In this document: piece after piece, positions 24,404 through 38,084 of the stretch
Layout: every line of letters starts with the position of its first letter
Numbering within the stretch: position 1 is the first letter of the stretch
NCBI GenBank assembly: GCA_021463905.1
Contig: JAJTZA010000144.1
Location: 1-42,456, forward strand
Length of the DNA: 42,456 nucleotides
Direction: 5' to 3'
Source of the DNA: Terrimicrobiaceae bacterium
GTDB lineage: Bacteria > Verrucomicrobiota > Verrucomicrobiia > Chthoniobacterales > Terrimicrobiaceae
Made by a program: the position numbers and the translations under genes
The notes under the pieces: model-generated
What the model was told of the DNA's origin: nothing
The model's input: the letters and a program-made list of their open reading frames with translations, nothing else
Database searches by the model: none

Positions 24404-25357
24404 TCACTGAGACGCGGCGGCTTTGCGCAGGCGATCGAGGATGGCGTCTCCCAGCTCGGAGGCCGGGGGGGTTTCCGCCCAGATGGCATCCAACCCCCGT
24501 GCATCCAGCCGTCGCATGGCCCCATAGAGAACTGTCGCCGCCATGACAGGATCTCCCTGTGCGCTGAGGACTTCCACCGCATCAAAACCTGGACGCGCAT
24601 TCCGCCACGCAAGAAGCCCCACCCTCACGCCTTTTGCATGGCGGGGTGCCTCCTCATCCCGGGGAATCAGGCGGAGAGGAGTCTGCGGCGCATAATGGCT
24701 TTTGAGGGTGCCCGGCGCGGAAGCGCCTGTGGGTTGAGAGGAGACCTTTCCAAATGGTTCGAGCTGGGAGCGGGTGACCGGGCCTTGGCGCAGGATGTGG
24801 ATCACGCCCTCGCGGGTTTGAACGATGGTACTCTCGATGCCATGAACGCAAGGCCCCCCATCGAGAATCATCGGAATTTTTGCGCCGAGTTCGTCGAAAA
24901 CATGTTGAGCTGATGTTGGGCTGATCCGTCCGAAGCGGTTGGCACTGGGCGCGGCCACGGGCTCATTCAGCCGGGAAAGGGTTTCCAGGAAAAGCGGGTG
25001 AGCGCTCATGCGCAGGGCAACCGTCGGCTCACCTGCCGTGCAAAGGTCCGGAACGCAGGGCTTTTTTGGAGAGATCAGCGTGAGCGGGCCGGGCCAGAAT
25101 GTCTCGGCCAGCAGCCGGGTGAGCGGGTCCGGGTCTGCCAGCCGCTCCAGCCACTCCGGGCCGGGGACGTGGACGATGAGCGGGTCGCTCAAGGGACGGG
25201 CCTTGGCTTCGAAAATCCTTGCGCAGGCGCGGGCATCCTGCGCGAGAGCGGCAAGTCCGTAAACGGTCTCGGTGGGCAGGGCGACCAGCCCTCCGGCTGC
25301 CAGCGTGGTGACAGCCTCCTCAATGCCGACTTCCCCCTGAAGGATGCGGGCACTCAA
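24404..25357 (-). CDS. L-threonylcarbamoyladenylate synthase, Sua5 type
   Basis: 317 residues, the long Sua5 form. It makes threonylcarbamoyl-AMP from threonine, bicarbonate and ATP for the t6A modification at position 37 of ANN-reading tRNAs. The YrdC/TsaC-like domain has VALPTETVYGLAALAQD, KARPLSDPLIVHV, AAPSANRFGRISPTSAQHV and LDGGPCVHGIESTIV. The C-terminal Sua5 domain begins after a linker with APGTLKSHYAPQTPLRLI. The gene symbol would be tsaC or sua5 depending on the scheme. Its ATG overlaps the purE stop (ATGA), so the two are cotranscribed; it converges on nagA with a 4-base gap. Confidence 0.95.
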   Translation of the reverse strand: MSARILQGEVGIEEAVTTLAAGGLVALPTETVYGLAALAQDARACARIFEAKARPLSDPLIVHVPGPEWLERLADPDPLTRLLAETFWPGPLTLISPKKPCVPDLCTAGEPTVALRMSAHPLFLETLSRLNEPVAAPSANRFGRISPTSAQHVFDELGAKIPMILDGGPCVHGIESTIVQTREGVIHILRQGPVTRSQLEPFGKVSSQPTGASAPGTLKSHYAPQTPLRLIPRDEEAPRHAKGVRVGLLAWRNARPGFDAVEVLSAQGDPVMAATVLYGAMRRLDARGLDAIWAETPPASELGDAILDRLRKAAASQ

Positions 25358-25872
25358 GAGGCGAGTGCGCTGGAGGAGGCTTCCCGGGTCTGTGTGTCCC
25401 GGAAGGCATCGAGGCGCCGCAACAACTCCGGTGTTGTCGCCGCCAGCAGAGCCACTGCAAACAACGCCGCATTTTTTGCTCCCGCCACTCCAATGGCAAA
25501 CGTCGCCACAGGAACCCCTGCGGGCATCTGCGCAATGGAAAGCAACGAGTCCACACCCTGCAGTGCGCGGCTTTGCACGGGAACGCCCAACACGGGCACC
25601 GTCGTTTGCGCGGCCAGCATCCCGGGAAGATGCGCCGCGCCTCCCGCTCCCGCGATGATCGCCTGCAACCCACGCCCGCGGGCCGTGCGCGCATAGGCAG
25701 CCATCTCGTCAGGCATGCGATGCGCAGAAATCACCCGGCACTCATGAACCACCCCGAAGGACTCCAGGACCTCATGCGCCTCCCGCAGGGTCTCCCAATC
25801 CGACCGGCTTCCCATCACCACCCCCACCACGGGATTTGCAGGCAGGAGCGGATTCTTCTTCTTGCGGTTCAT
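25354..25872 (-). CDS. purE: 5-(carboxyamino)imidazole ribonucleotide mutase
   Basis: 172 residues, class I PurE. It rearranges N5-CAIR to CAIR in purine synthesis. VVMGSRSDWETL, RVISAHRMPDEM with the catalytic His, IIAGAGGAAHLPGMLAA and MPAGVPVATFAIG are diagnostic. The partner purK is not in the window. It is followed without a gap by the Sua5 gene. The 146-base stretch upstream contains a dispersed repeat (25973-26012) next to the CoA-transferase stop, with no evident promoter. Confidence 0.97.
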   Translation of the reverse strand: MNRKKKNPLLPANPVVGVVMGSRSDWETLREAHEVLESFGVVHECRVISAHRMPDEMAAYARTARGRGLQAIIAGAGGAAHLPGMLAAQTTVPVLGVPVQSRALQGVDSLLSIAQMPAGVPVATFAIGVAGAKNAALFAVALLAATTPELLRRLDAFRDTQTREASSSALAS

Positions 25873-25972
25873 TGGTTTTTGTTGTCGCGCTTCAGGCCAT
25901 CATGCGGGATGGCGCACCACTTATCGTAGCGACTGCCGGAGCCGCGTCAATTCCGGACACCGGAGAGCGGCA

Positions 25973-26012
25973 GGGCGCGAGGAAAAGTGGGTGAGATTGG
26001 AGTGGTTTGCAG
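25973..26012 (+). repeat. Dispersed repeat, copy beside the CoA-transferase gene end
   Basis: A 39-40-base element with core GAAAAGTGGGTGAG. Its reverse complement matches the right arm of the element at 29686-29743 plus its loop at 34 of 39 positions by hand alignment. It sits just after the last gene of the thiolase operon, opposite in orientation to the right-hand copy, so that operon is bracketed by inverted copies. Confidence 0.6.
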
Positions 26013-26018
26013 AATGGG

Positions 26019-27566
26019 CTACAGGGTGGGCGCAAAAATGGATGCGTTCATGAGCTGCGGTGGCGCGGGAATATCCGGCTGAAATCCCATGCGGGCGCAA
26101 ATGTCCTGCTCGATGTCGAGACCGGGGGCGATTTCTGTGAGCGTCCATCCCCTGTGGCCCAGAGTAAACACGCAGCGTTCCGTGACGAGCAGGACCTTTT
26201 GCCCCAGTCTGCGCGCCCGCGAGGCGTTGAAGGTGATCTGCGAAACGCGCGGAACGAACTTTTGCTGCGTGCCCTCGGCATGGATGCGCAGACGGCCATT
26301 TTCAAACGTGGCATGGAACCCCTTGCCATTAAACAAAGAACAAAAGACCACATGTTTCGTGGATTGCGTGATGTCAATGAACCCCCCGCACCCGACGCTG
26401 CGTCCGGCAAAGTGGCTCACATTCACGTTTCCTTCCGCATCAGTTTTCGCCATTCCCATGATGGTCACATCCAGGTTTCCTCCATGATAGACGTCGAACA
26501 TCTGCGCTTCAGAAATCCGTGCCTGTGGCCCGTAAGCCACGCCAAAGTCGAATCCCTCGGCACTGACGCCCCCAATGACCCCGGATTCCAGGGTGGAAGT
26601 GATGCGGCTCAGCCGTCCGGCCTCCTTGAGTGCGTGGGGCACCGTGTCTCCCGGGATGCCAATGCCCAAATTCAATAGTGCCTCGTCCGGCACCTCCCGC
26701 GCTGCGCGGCGTCCGATCCAGACCCTGGCTGCGTCCGTGAGCGGTGGGGAAGCGGTGGAGCGCGGGCTGCCGCTGCTCAGCAAGGCAGGATCAAATGCAG
26801 AGCTGGTGCAGTGCCGATGCGTTTCTTCGGGATTCTCGGCAACGACCACGGCATCGAGAAGGAACCCCGGAATGTACACCTCATTGGCCGCAAAGCTGCG
26901 CTGTTCGATTTCGCGAACCTGGCATACCACGCGTCCGCCGTTGTTGCGGGTGGCCAGTGCCACATGTTCCATGCACAAATGCAGGGACTCGTTCCCGAGG
27001 GAAACATTGCCGTGGCAGTCCGCCGACCATGCCCGCAGAAATGCGAAGTCCGGCTTCAGCTGCGGATAGTGGAGAATATCACCGCCTGGAGTTTCCGTCA
27101 GGAGCCGAATCAAGGAACCGGATTTCCGCGCCGACTCCGTCAGACAGCCACCCAGTTGTCTGGGATCCACAAAAGTTTCCAAGCCAATGTGGGTGCGGAG
27201 TCCATCCTGGCCCGCTGCCGCCGCCCGAAAGGACTCGACAACGATCCCCTGCGGCCAGTTGTGCAGCTCGAGGGTTCCCTCGGCCGCAGCCCTGCGCAGG
27301 TTGGGAGTCGCGCCCCAATGCCCGCCAATCACCCGCTTCACAAGACCGTGCGAGGCCAGCCAGTCAATGCCCACTCCCTCAACGTGTCCGGCCGCGTGGA
27401 GGAGGGTCAGGCCGGTCGGGTGTCCGGTTCGGGCATGGTTGTCGGTGAGGGCGCGGCACAGCGCCTGGGCCACGCCGGCACCTCCGAAACCGGGGATGGC
27501 AAGTGTGGCGCCATCGGGGATTGTGGAGACTGCTTCTGCGGCGGACAGGATTCTCGGCGCTGACAT
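26019..27566 (-). CDS. Acetate/propionate-type CoA-transferase, fused subunits
   Basis: About 515 residues with both CoA-transferase halves in one chain, like YdiF and propionate CoA-transferase. It moves CoA between short-chain acyl-CoA and free acids. The first half has ATLAIPGFGGAGVAQALCRA; the second has LLNLGIGIPGDTVPHAL and STLESGVIGGVSAEGFDFG with Glu327 as the probable catalytic glutamate. VTIMGMAKTDAEGNVNVSHF and GCGGFIDITQSTKHVVFC are further family blocks. The ATG at 27566 is chosen because it lies 2 bases after the dehydrogenase stop and begins at the fold. With thiolase and dehydrogenase it would link acetoacetyl-CoA or 3-hydroxyacyl-CoA to free acids. Confidence 0.92.
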   Translation of the reverse strand: MSAPRILSAAEAVSTIPDGATLAIPGFGGAGVAQALCRALTDNHARTGHPTGLTLLHAAGHVEGVGIDWLASHGLVKRVIGGHWGATPNLRRAAAEGTLELHNWPQGIVVESFRAAAAGQDGLRTHIGLETFVDPRQLGGCLTESARKSGSLIRLLTETPGGDILHYPQLKPDFAFLRAWSADCHGNVSLGNESLHLCMEHVALATRNNGGRVVCQVREIEQRSFAANEVYIPGFLLDAVVVAENPEETHRHCTSSAFDPALLSSGSPRSTASPPLTDAARVWIGRRAAREVPDEALLNLGIGIPGDTVPHALKEAGRLSRITSTLESGVIGGVSAEGFDFGVAYGPQARISEAQMFDVYHGGNLDVTIMGMAKTDAEGNVNVSHFAGRSVGCGGFIDITQSTKHVVFCSLFNGKGFHATFENGRLRIHAEGTQQKFVPRVSQITFNASRARRLGQKVLLVTERCVFTLGHRGWTLTEIAPGLDIEQDICARMGFQPDIPAPPQLMNASIFAPTL

Positions 27567-27568
27567 GG

Positions 27569-28426
27569 CTACTGGGGAGGGTAGTCGAAGAACCCCCTCC
27601 CGGACTTGCGCCCCAGCCTGCCATCCTTCACCAGACGCAACAGCGACTCCCCGCACTTCAATTCGCGGCCCATGCCGTCGGCCTGTGCCACGAGACAATC
27701 CCGCGTCGTGTCCAGCCCGACCAAATCCATCAGCTCGAGAGGTCCCATGGGAAAATTCAGCCCCAGTCGCACCGCTTCGTCAATCGCGCGGCCCTCCACG
27801 CCCTCCTCGTGCAAAGACAGAGCCTCGCGGAGCAGCGCATCTAGGAGACGGTTTACAATGAATCCCGGCGTGTCCGGGGCGCGCACCGGCGTCTTCCCCC
27901 ATGCCCGTACAGCGGACTCCGCCGCCTCAAGCGTCCGCGCGTCCGTGCGCCGACCGCCAATGATCTCAACCAGCTTCATGCGCGGGACGGGATTAAAAAA
28001 ATGCGTTCCGGCCACCCGTTCCGGGTGCCGCAGAGGGTCTGCGATCCGCGTAATGGAAATCATGGATGTGTTGGTCCAAAGAAGCGTGTCTGGCGGGACA
28101 ATGTTTTCGAGCTGAAGGAAAACCTCCTGCTTGACCTGGAGGTCTTCGCGGACGGCCTCGATGACGGCACCGGCTTCGCGGGAGGATTCCAGTGTGCCCA
28201 CCGGATGCAGGCGGGCCAGCGTGTCTTCCATGTCGGCAGCCTCCACGTATCCCTTTTCCTTCGCGCGGGCCAGGGAGGCCGCGATCCGCGCCCGGGCATT
28301 TTCCGCCGCGTCGAGTGCCGTGTCGTAGAGCGAGACTTCACACCCCGCCGCTGCAGCCACCTGGGCGATGCCTGCGCCCATCGTGCCTGTCCCAATGACC
28401 AAGAGGGATTCGATTTTTTTGCTCAT
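27569..28426 (-). CDS. 3-hydroxyacyl-CoA (3-hydroxybutyryl-CoA) dehydrogenase
   Basis: 285 residues. It interconverts 3-hydroxyacyl-CoA and 3-oxoacyl-CoA with NAD(P)H. The start SLLVIGTGTMGAGIAQVAAA is the dinucleotide-binding loop; LLWTNTSMISIT and GTHFFNPVPRMKLVEII carry catalytic Ser and His; APDTPGFIVNRLLDAL begins the C-terminal helical domain. It is the short monofunctional form with no hydratase fused. Two-base gaps on both sides place it in the middle of a tightly packed operon with thiolase and CoA-transferase. Probably acts on C4 substrates, by context. Confidence 0.95.
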   Translation of the reverse strand: MSKKIESLLVIGTGTMGAGIAQVAAAAGCEVSLYDTALDAAENARARIAASLARAKEKGYVEAADMEDTLARLHPVGTLESSREAGAVIEAVREDLQVKQEVFLQLENIVPPDTLLWTNTSMISITRIADPLRHPERVAGTHFFNPVPRMKLVEIIGGRRTDARTLEAAESAVRAWGKTPVRAPDTPGFIVNRLLDALLREALSLHEEGVEGRAIDEAVRLGLNFPMGPLELMDLVGLDTTRDCLVAQADGMGRELKCGESLLRLVKDGRLGRKSGRGFFDYPPQ

Positions 28427-28428
28427 AT

Positions 28429-29601
28429 TCACAGGGCCTCCACGATGGTGGCAGCGCCCATGCCCCCGCCCACACAGAGGCTGGCCATGCCGAAGCGCAA
28501 CCCGCGTCTTCTCAGCTCGTGGACAAGCGTAACGAGAATCCGCGCACCACTGCACCCCACCGGATGGCCCAGCGCGATGGCACCTCCATTGACATTGAGC
28601 TTGTCCATGGGAATCGGGAACTCGCGCAGCACCCCCAGAACCTGCACCGCAAACGCCTCGTTGATTTCGTACAGATCAATCTCCTCCGCCCGCATTCCCG
28701 CGCGATCCAGCACCCGGCGCATGGCCGGAACCGGCCCGAGACCCATCAGAGCTGGGTCAAGCCCTGCCGAGGCATTGGCCACAATGCGCGCCAGGGGTTT
28801 GAGCCCCCGGGCCCGTGCATGTCCCTCGGAGGTCAGAACCATATAGGCTGCGCCGTCGTTGATTCCCGAGGCATTGCCGGCTGTGACCGTCCCGTCTTCC
28901 TCGAAAATCGCGGGCAGGGCAGCCAGCCGTCCAATGTCCGTCGGTCGCGGGTGCTCGTCCGTGTCAAAGACCGCCGGCTGGCCTCTCGCCCCTGCCTTTG
29001 CCTGTGCCAGCATCAGCGGCTCGATCTCGTCGCGGAACTTTCCGGACTCGATGGCCGCCGCCGCCCGTTCCTGGCTCTGGCATGCGAATGTGTCCTGGTC
29101 CGCACGCGAGATGCCATGCTTGCGGCGGATGTTTTCCGCCGTGCAGCCCATCGTGAGCCCCGTCACCGGGCAATTGAGGCCGGTCTTGATCCAGTCCTCG
29201 AACACGGCATCCCCCAGCCGCGCCCCCCAGCGCATCTCATGCGATAAAAAGGGAACCGCCGACATCTGCTCGACACCGCCAGCCACCACCACATCCGCCT
29301 CGCCCAATTGGATCATCCGATGGGCCTGGTGGACGGCCACCAACCCGGACGCACAGGCCTGATACACCCCACTCGTGACAACCGTGTCCGGAATTCCCGC
29401 CTCATAAACCAGCCTGCGGGTTTCCGTGCCAAAACACCGCCCCGTCACCACATGCTCGACGCTCTCCGAAGAAATCCCCGCCGCAGTCACCGCAGACGCA
29501 AGCCCCCGCCCCCCCCAGCCCGCCAACGGCGCATCCTTCAGCGCCCCACCAAACCGCCCCACCGCTGAGCGACGCGCCGAAATCAATAACGTGGATTGCA
29601 T
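28429..29601 (-). CDS. Thiolase (acetyl-CoA acetyltransferase family)
   Basis: 390 residues. It condenses two acetyl-CoA or cleaves 3-oxoacyl-CoA. The nucleophile Cys83 lies in [15 protein letters not shown], and the C-terminal catalytic residues in [23 protein letters not shown] and [10 protein letters not shown] are intact. GGGGGA precedes the ATG at 29601 with correct spacing, so this start is preferred to an upstream ATG at 29709. First gene of the thiolase, dehydrogenase, CoA-transferase operon. The perfect inverted repeat at 29686-29743 lies in its upstream region. Confidence 0.96.
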   Translation of the reverse strand: MQSTLLISARRSAVGRFGGALKDAPLAGWGGRGLASAVTAAGISSESVEHVVTGRCFGTETRRLVYEAGIPDTVVTSGVYQACASGLVAVHQAHRMIQLGEADVVVAGGVEQMSAVPFLSHEMRWGARLGDAVFEDWIKTGLNCPVTGLTMGCTAENIRRKHGISRADQDTFACQSQERAAAAIESGKFRDEIEPLMLAQAKAGARGQPAVFDTDEHPRPTDIGRLAALPAIFEEDGTVTAGNASGINDGAAYMVLTSEGHARARGLKPLARIVANASAGLDPALMGLGPVPAMRRVLDRAGMRAEEIDLYEINEAFAVQVLGVLREFPIPMDKLNVNGGAIALGHPVGCSGARILVTLVHELRRRGLRFGMASLCVGGGMGAATIVEAL

Positions 29602-29685
29602 AAATGTCCCCCAGTGAAAAGCCTCCAACACAAAACAAGCCTGTCTCCCCCCGGTCAATGTATTTTCTCCTCGGGAATGAGTGGA

Positions 29686-29743
29686 GGGCGTGATGAAAAG
29701 TGGGTGCAAATCGCTCCAACCTCACCCACTTTTCATCACGCCC
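29686..29743. repeat. Perfect 21-bp inverted repeat with 16-base loop
   Basis: Arms 29686-29706 and 29723-29743 are exact reverse complements (GGGCGTGATG start, AAAAGTGGGTG end on the left arm). The right arm with its loop matches the dispersed repeat at 25973-26012. It could form a long hairpin in RNA, a protein site, or be two juxtaposed copies of a mobile short repeat. No U-run follows on either strand, so it is not a standard terminator. Confidence 0.9.
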
Positions 29744-29806
29744 CAGGATTCCGGGCCAAAAAAAATAAAAAAAAATTTCTTGCCAGGGTGTTTTGTGGGC
29801 AGTAGA

Positions 29807-29834
29807 TTGACAAATTCTCTAATAACGATATTCC
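29807..29834 (+). promoter_or_regulatory. Putative rpoB promoter
   Basis: TTGACA at 29807-29812 and TATTCC at 29829-29834 (16-base spacer), downstream of an A-rich tract that could act as an UP element. A second option is TTGCCA at 29780 with TAGATT at 29803. The leader would be about 160 bases. Inferred by eye. Confidence 0.35.
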
Positions 29835-30004
29835 ACGCTCTGCACTGTAAATCATTCTAGTTAGCCAAAATTTGCGTCTCCGCGCGTGCCCTTTACCACG
29901 GGAAGGGTTCGGGCCGGGACGCTTTTTGTGTCGCGAGAATTGAGTGGTTTGCAGGCGGTGGAATGACGCCACGCGAGAAAATTTTTCATCAACCAAAACG
30001 CATC

Positions 30005-33802
<3,798 letters not shown>

Positions 33803-33858
33803 GCCGGACAGCCAACGCACCAACACTTACCAACAGTCAGCAGCAGCACTCAGCATCC

Positions 33859-36800
33859 ATGAAACAGGACAAGCACACGGAAATTCACAGCAATCCAGAC
33901 GGGAGCGGCCCCGACGAGGTCGGCATCATGGTCGCCTCACCCGACTCCATCCGCAAATGGAGCAGCGGCGAGGTCAAAAACCCGGAGACGATCAACTATC
34001 GGACGTTCAAGCCGGAAAAGGGCGGGTTGTTTTGCGAGCGCATTTTTGGGCCGGTTCGCGATTGGGAGTGTTCGTGCGGCAAGTACAAGCGGATCAAGTT
34101 CAAGGGGGTTCGTTGCGACCGCTGCGGTGTGGAGGTCACCCTCTCCCGCGTGCGCCGCGAGCACATGGGGCATATTGATCTGGCGGTTCCGGTCTCGCAC
34201 ATTTGGTTCTACAAGTGCATGCCGTCGCGCATCGGCCTGATGCTCGATATGACCAGCCGGGAACTCGAGCGGGTCATCTACTACGAGGATTACATTGTCA
34301 TTGATCCCGGGGAAACCGGTTTGAAGCGTTGCCAGCTCCTGAACGAGAGCGAGCTGCGTGATGCGGAGGATGAATTTGGTGAGGCCTTTACCGTGGGCAT
34401 GGGGGCGGAGGCCGTGCAGAAGTTGCTCGAGTCCATTGACCTTGGAAACCTGCAGGCAGAGATCGAGGAACAAATGGACAACACTCGCAGCAAGACGCTG
34501 CGCAAAAAGCTGGCCAAGCGCCTGAAGCTGGTGCAGGGCTTCAGCTCGTCGCACACCCGGCCCGAGTGGATGATCCTGAATGTTCTGCCGGTGATTCCTC
34601 CGGATCTGCGTCCGCTGGTGCCACTCGAAGGCGGACGATTTGCCACCTCCGACCTGAATGACTTGTATCGGCGCGTCATCAACCGGAACAACCGTCTCAA
34701 AAACCTCCTCCTGCTCAAGACGCCCGAGGTCATCATCCGCAACGAAAAGCGGATGCTCCAGGAGGCGGTGGATGCGCTCTTCGACAATGGCCGTCACGGA
34801 CGGGCCGTCACGGGATCCGCCAACCGCCCGCTCAAATCCCTCTCCGAGATGCTCAAGGGCAAGGGGGGGCGCTTCCGCCAGAACCTGCTCGGCAAACGCG
34901 TGGACTACTCCGGCCGCTCGGTGATCGTCATCGGCCCGGAATTGAAACTCAACCAGTGCGGCCTGCCGAAAAAAATGGCGCTCGTGCTTTTCGAACCGTT
35001 CATCATCCGCCGCCTCAAGGAACAGGGCTATGTCCACACCGTTCGCAGCGCGAAAAAACTCATCGAGAAGCAGACCCGCGAAGTGTGGGATATTCTGGAT
35101 GAAGTGACCAAGGGACACGCGGTGCTGCTCAACCGCGCACCCACCCTGCACCGGCTCTCGATCCAGGCCTTCGAGCCCGTGCTCATCGAGGGTGAGGCCA
35201 TCCGCATCCATCCGTTGGTTTGTACGGCTTACAATGCGGACTTTGACGGCGACCAGATGGCCGTTCACGTGCCGCTGTCGGTTGAGGCGCAGATGGAGGC
35301 CCGTCTGCTCATGCTGGCCACCAACAACATCTTCTCGCCTTCCAGTGGCAAGCCGATCACCACCCCCAGCCAGGACATCCCGCTGGGCTGCTACTACCTG
35401 ACGCAGAACCCGCGCGGTGAGGACGCGAAAAAGGACGTGCGGCTTCCGCTCTTTGCCGATGCGGGCGAGGTCGAGCTGGCGCGCACCGAAAAGGCCGTCC
35501 ACACCCACAGTCGGGTGCGGTTGAAAAACCCGGATTTTGGCCGCGATACCATCTTTGGCGACAAGGACTCCCGGGTGATCGAGACCACCGTGGGACGGGT
35601 CATCTTCAACGAAATCTGGCCGCCCGAACTCGGGTTTTTCAATAAGGTGTGCGGCAAGAAGCAGCTCTCCGACATCATCCTGCGCTGCTACAAGATGGTG
35701 GGTCAGGCCCGCACCGTGGAAGTTCTGGACGCGCTCAAGGACCTCGGTTTCCGCTCGGCGACCCGTGCGGGAATTTCCATCGGCATCACCGACATGAAGA
35801 TTCCCGAGGAAAAGCCCGAGCGCATTGCCAGCGCCTACAAGCAGATCGAGGAGGTCGAAAAGCAATACCGGCGGGGCATTATCACCGATGGTGAGCGCAA
35901 GAACAAGGTGCAGGAAATCTGGACGCACACCGGCGATGAGCTGGCCAACGCGCTCTTCCGCACGCTCGAACACAACGACGGACGGAAGGACATGAACCCG
36001 GTGTTCATGATGGTGGACTCGGGAGCCCGCGGCAACCGGACCCAGGTCAAGCAGTTGGCCGGCATGCGCGGCCTCATGGCCAAGCCCTCCGGCGAAATCA
36101 TCGAACACCCGATCACTGCGAATTTCCGCGAGGGCCTCTCCGTGCTCGAATACTTCATCTCGACGCACGGCGCACGCAAGGGATTGGCGGATACCGCGCT
36201 CAAGACCGCCGACTCCGGTTACCTGACCCGCAAACTGGTGGATACCGCACAGGACGTGATCATCACTGAGCAGGACTGCGGCTCGATCAATGGCATCCTC
36301 GTGCATCCGATCTATCAGGGCGACGAGGAGGTCGTCAGCCTCTCCGCGCGCATCGTGGGCCGGACCAGTTGCGAGACGGTCAAGGATCCCGTCTCCGGCA
36401 ACGCACTGATCACGACGGGCGATCTCATTGATGAGGAATCCGCCGCCGCTCTTGAAAACATCGGTCTCGAGCAACTGCGCATCCGCTCGGCTCTGACCTG
36501 CGACACCAAGCGCGGCATCTGCGCAAAGTGCTACGGGCGGAGTCTCTCCAACGGTCAGCTCATCACCCTGGGCGAGGCGGTCGGCATTATCGCCGCCCAG
36601 TCCATTGGCGAGCCGGGAACCCAGTTGACCATGCGGACCTTCCACGTCGGCGGCACCGCCAGCCTGACCTTCAAGCAGCCCAGCATCAAGGCGAAGTTCG
36701 AGGGGGTCATTCGCTTTAACGACCTGAAGGTGGTCAAGACCACCGAGGGGCCTTATGTGGTGCTCAACAAGAATGGCAGCGTGACGATTCATGCCAAGGA

Positions 36801-37974
36801 CGGACGTGAACTCGAGAGCCACAACGTGGTGCTCGGTTCAACCATCTCGATCAGCGATGGTGAGACCGTCAAAAAGGGCCAGGAGTTTATCCAATGGGAC
36901 CCTTACAACGTGCCGATCATCACCGAAAAATCCGGGCGTGTTGAGTTCCGCGACATGATTGGTGGCGTGACCATCCGCCGTGAGGTGGATTCCGCCACCG
37001 GAGTGATGGGTGCTGTGGTCATGGAGCATAAAGAAGACCTCTATCCGCAAATCCTCATCCTGGGCGACGACAAGCAGGTGCTGGCTCAGTACTCGATCCC
37101 TTCGGGGGCGCACCTGGGCGTCAAAGACGGCCAAAAAGTCGAGGCGGGTACACGCCTTGCGCGTACGCCGCGAAAAATCGCCAAGACCAAGGACATCACG
37201 GGCGGATTGCCGCGCGTGGCCGAACTCTTCGAGGCGCGCCGTCCCAAGGATGCGTGTGAAATTGCCAAGATTGACGGCGTCGTGGAGATGGGCGGAACTG
37301 TCCGCAGCAAGCGTCGGCTCGTCATCACCGACCCGCAGACCGGAGCCGAGCAGGAGCACCTGATCCCGCTCTCGAAGCACATCATTGTCTTCAAGGGGGA
37401 CGTCGTGAAAAAAGGGCAACAGCTCACCGATGGCCCCGTGGTGCCTCATGAAATCCTGGAAGTCTGCGGTGCCCATGAGTTGCAGGAACACCTGCTCAAC
37501 GAGGTGCAGGACGTGTACCGCGCCCAGGGTGTCGAAATCAACGACAAGCACATCGAGATCATTGTCCGCCAGATGCTTCGCAAGGTGAAGATCACCGATC
37601 CGGGCGACACCTCACTCCTCTGGAGCGATCAGGTGGACAAGCTGGAGTTTGAAGCCGAAAATGCCCGGGTGGTCGAAAAGGGCGGCAAGCCCGCCGAGGC
37701 GACCCCCGTGCTCCTGGGCATCACCAAGGCCTCGCTCGAAACGGACAGCTTCATTTCCGCAGCTTCCTTCCAGGACACCACGCGCGTCCTCACCGAAGCC
37801 GCCACGCTCGGCAAGGTGGACCGACTCCGCGGATTCAAGGAAAATGTCATCATGGGCCATCTCATCCCGGCGGGCACCGGATTCCCATCCAACCGGGATG
37901 TGGAAATCCTTGCCCTCGGGGAAGCCCTGCCAACCGATCAACAACCAACCGAAACCGAACAAGCCGCGGGCTAA
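33859..37974 (+). CDS. rpoC: DNA-directed RNA polymerase beta' subunit
   Basis: 1371 residues. [20 protein letters not shown] is the N-terminal zinc finger (four Cys). [18 protein letters not shown] holds the catalytic magnesium triad of Asp residues, and [14 protein letters not shown] is the second zinc site. [20 protein letters not shown] is the trigger-helix segment. It lies 56 bases after rpoB and is cotranscribed. A 5-base stem overlaps the stop codon region (37966-37981) but lacks a T-run, so transcription probably continues into rpsB. Confidence 0.98.
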   Translation: MKQDKHTEIHSNPDGSGPDEVGIMVASPDSIRKWSSGEVKNPETINYRTFKPEKGGLFCERIFGPVRDWECSCGKYKRIKFKGVRCDRCGVEVTLSRVRREHMGHIDLAVPVSHIWFYKCMPSRIGLMLDMTSRELERVIYYEDYIVIDPGETGLKRCQLLNESELRDAEDEFGEAFTVGMGAEAVQKLLESIDLGNLQAEIEEQMDNTRSKTLRKKLAKRLKLVQGFSSSHTRPEWMILNVLPVIPPDLRPLVPLEGGRFATSDLNDLYRRVINRNNRLKNLLLLKTPEVIIRNEKRMLQEAVDALFDNGRHGRAVTGSANRPLKSLSEMLKGKGGRFRQNLLGKRVDYSGRSVIVIGPELKLNQCGLPKKMALVLFEPFIIRRLKEQGYVHTVRSAKKLIEKQTREVWDILDEVTKGHAVLLNRAPTLHRLSIQAFEPVLIEGEAIRIHPLVCTAYNADFDGDQMAVHVPLSVEAQMEARLLMLATNNIFSPSSGKPITTPSQDIPLGCYYLTQNPRGEDAKKDVRLPLFADAGEVELARTEKAVHTHSRVRLKNPDFGRDTIFGDKDSRVIETTVGRVIFNEIWPPELGFFNKVCGKKQLSDIILRCYKMVGQARTVEVLDALKDLGFRSATRAGISIGITDMKIPEEKPERIASAYKQIEEVEKQYRRGIITDGERKNKVQEIWTHTGDELANALFRTLEHNDGRKDMNPVFMMVDSGARGNRTQVKQLAGMRGLMAKPSGEIIEHPITANFREGLSVLEYFISTHGARKGLADTALKTADSGYLTRKLVDTAQDVIITEQDCGSINGILVHPIYQGDEEVVSLSARIVGRTSCETVKDPVSGNALITTGDLIDEESAAALENIGLEQLRIRSALTCDTKRGICAKCYGRSLSNGQLITLGEAVGIIAAQSIGEPGTQLTMRTFHVGGTASLTFKQPSIKAKFEGVIRFNDLKVVKTTEGPYVVLNKNGSVTIHAKDGRELESHNVVLGSTISISDGETVKKGQEFIQWDPYNVPIITEKSGRVEFRDMIGGVTIRREVDSATGVMGAVVMEHKEDLYPQILILGDDKQVLAQYSIPSGAHLGVKDGQKVEAGTRLARTPRKIAKTKDITGGLPRVAELFEARRPKDACEIAKIDGVVEMGGTVRSKRRLVITDPQTGAEQEHLIPLSKHIIVFKGDVVKKGQQLTDGPVVPHEILEVCGAHELQEHLLNEVQDVYRAQGVEINDKHIEIIVRQMLRKVKITDPGDTSLLWSDQVDKLEFEAENARVVEKGGKPAEATPVLLGITKASLETDSFISAASFQDTTRVLTEAATLGKVDRLRGFKENVIMGHLIPAGTGFPSNRDVEILALGEALPTDQQPTETEQAAG

Positions 37975-38011
37975 TTCCCGCTCTATGACCATCCGCGCCG
38001 TGCCCATGTTG

Positions 38012-38058
38012 CTGCAGACAAATTTTCGCAAGGGAAAGATTGCGGGAAGGCTCTGCAG
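38012..38058 (+). promoter_or_regulatory. Predicted stem-loop in the rpsB leader
   Basis: Outer arms CTGCAGA (38012-38018) and TCTGCAG (38052-38058) are exact complements. Within them CGCAA (38027-38031) and TTGCG (38040-38044) form a second stem around GGGAAAGA. It ends 26 bases before the rpsB start. Ribosomal protein S2 operons are known to carry autoregulatory leader structures in some bacteria; whether this one works so is inference. Confidence 0.4.
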
Positions 38059-38084
38059 GCATTACACACGGTAAGTTTACTGCC

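Larger units (their letters stand above)
29602..30004. other. Divergent thiolase-rpoB intergenic region
   Basis: 403 bases without a gene. It contains the perfect inverted repeat at 29686-29743, an A-rich tract (about 29758-29778), a putative rpoB promoter near 29807 and a 13-base match (29942-29954) to the 3' part of the dispersed repeat at 26000-26012. No L10/L12 ribosomal protein gene precedes rpoB. Confidence 0.7.

Noticed and set aside
33937-36822. 961-codon open frame on the minus strand inside rpoC
   Set aside because: It is antisense to rpoC, which has intact motifs throughout; long antisense frames are expected in GC-rich coding DNA.
37966-37981. GCGGG/CCCGC hairpin at the rpoC stop as a terminator
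   Set aside because: Five-bp stem without a T-run, overlapping the stop codon; rpsB follows in the same direction.
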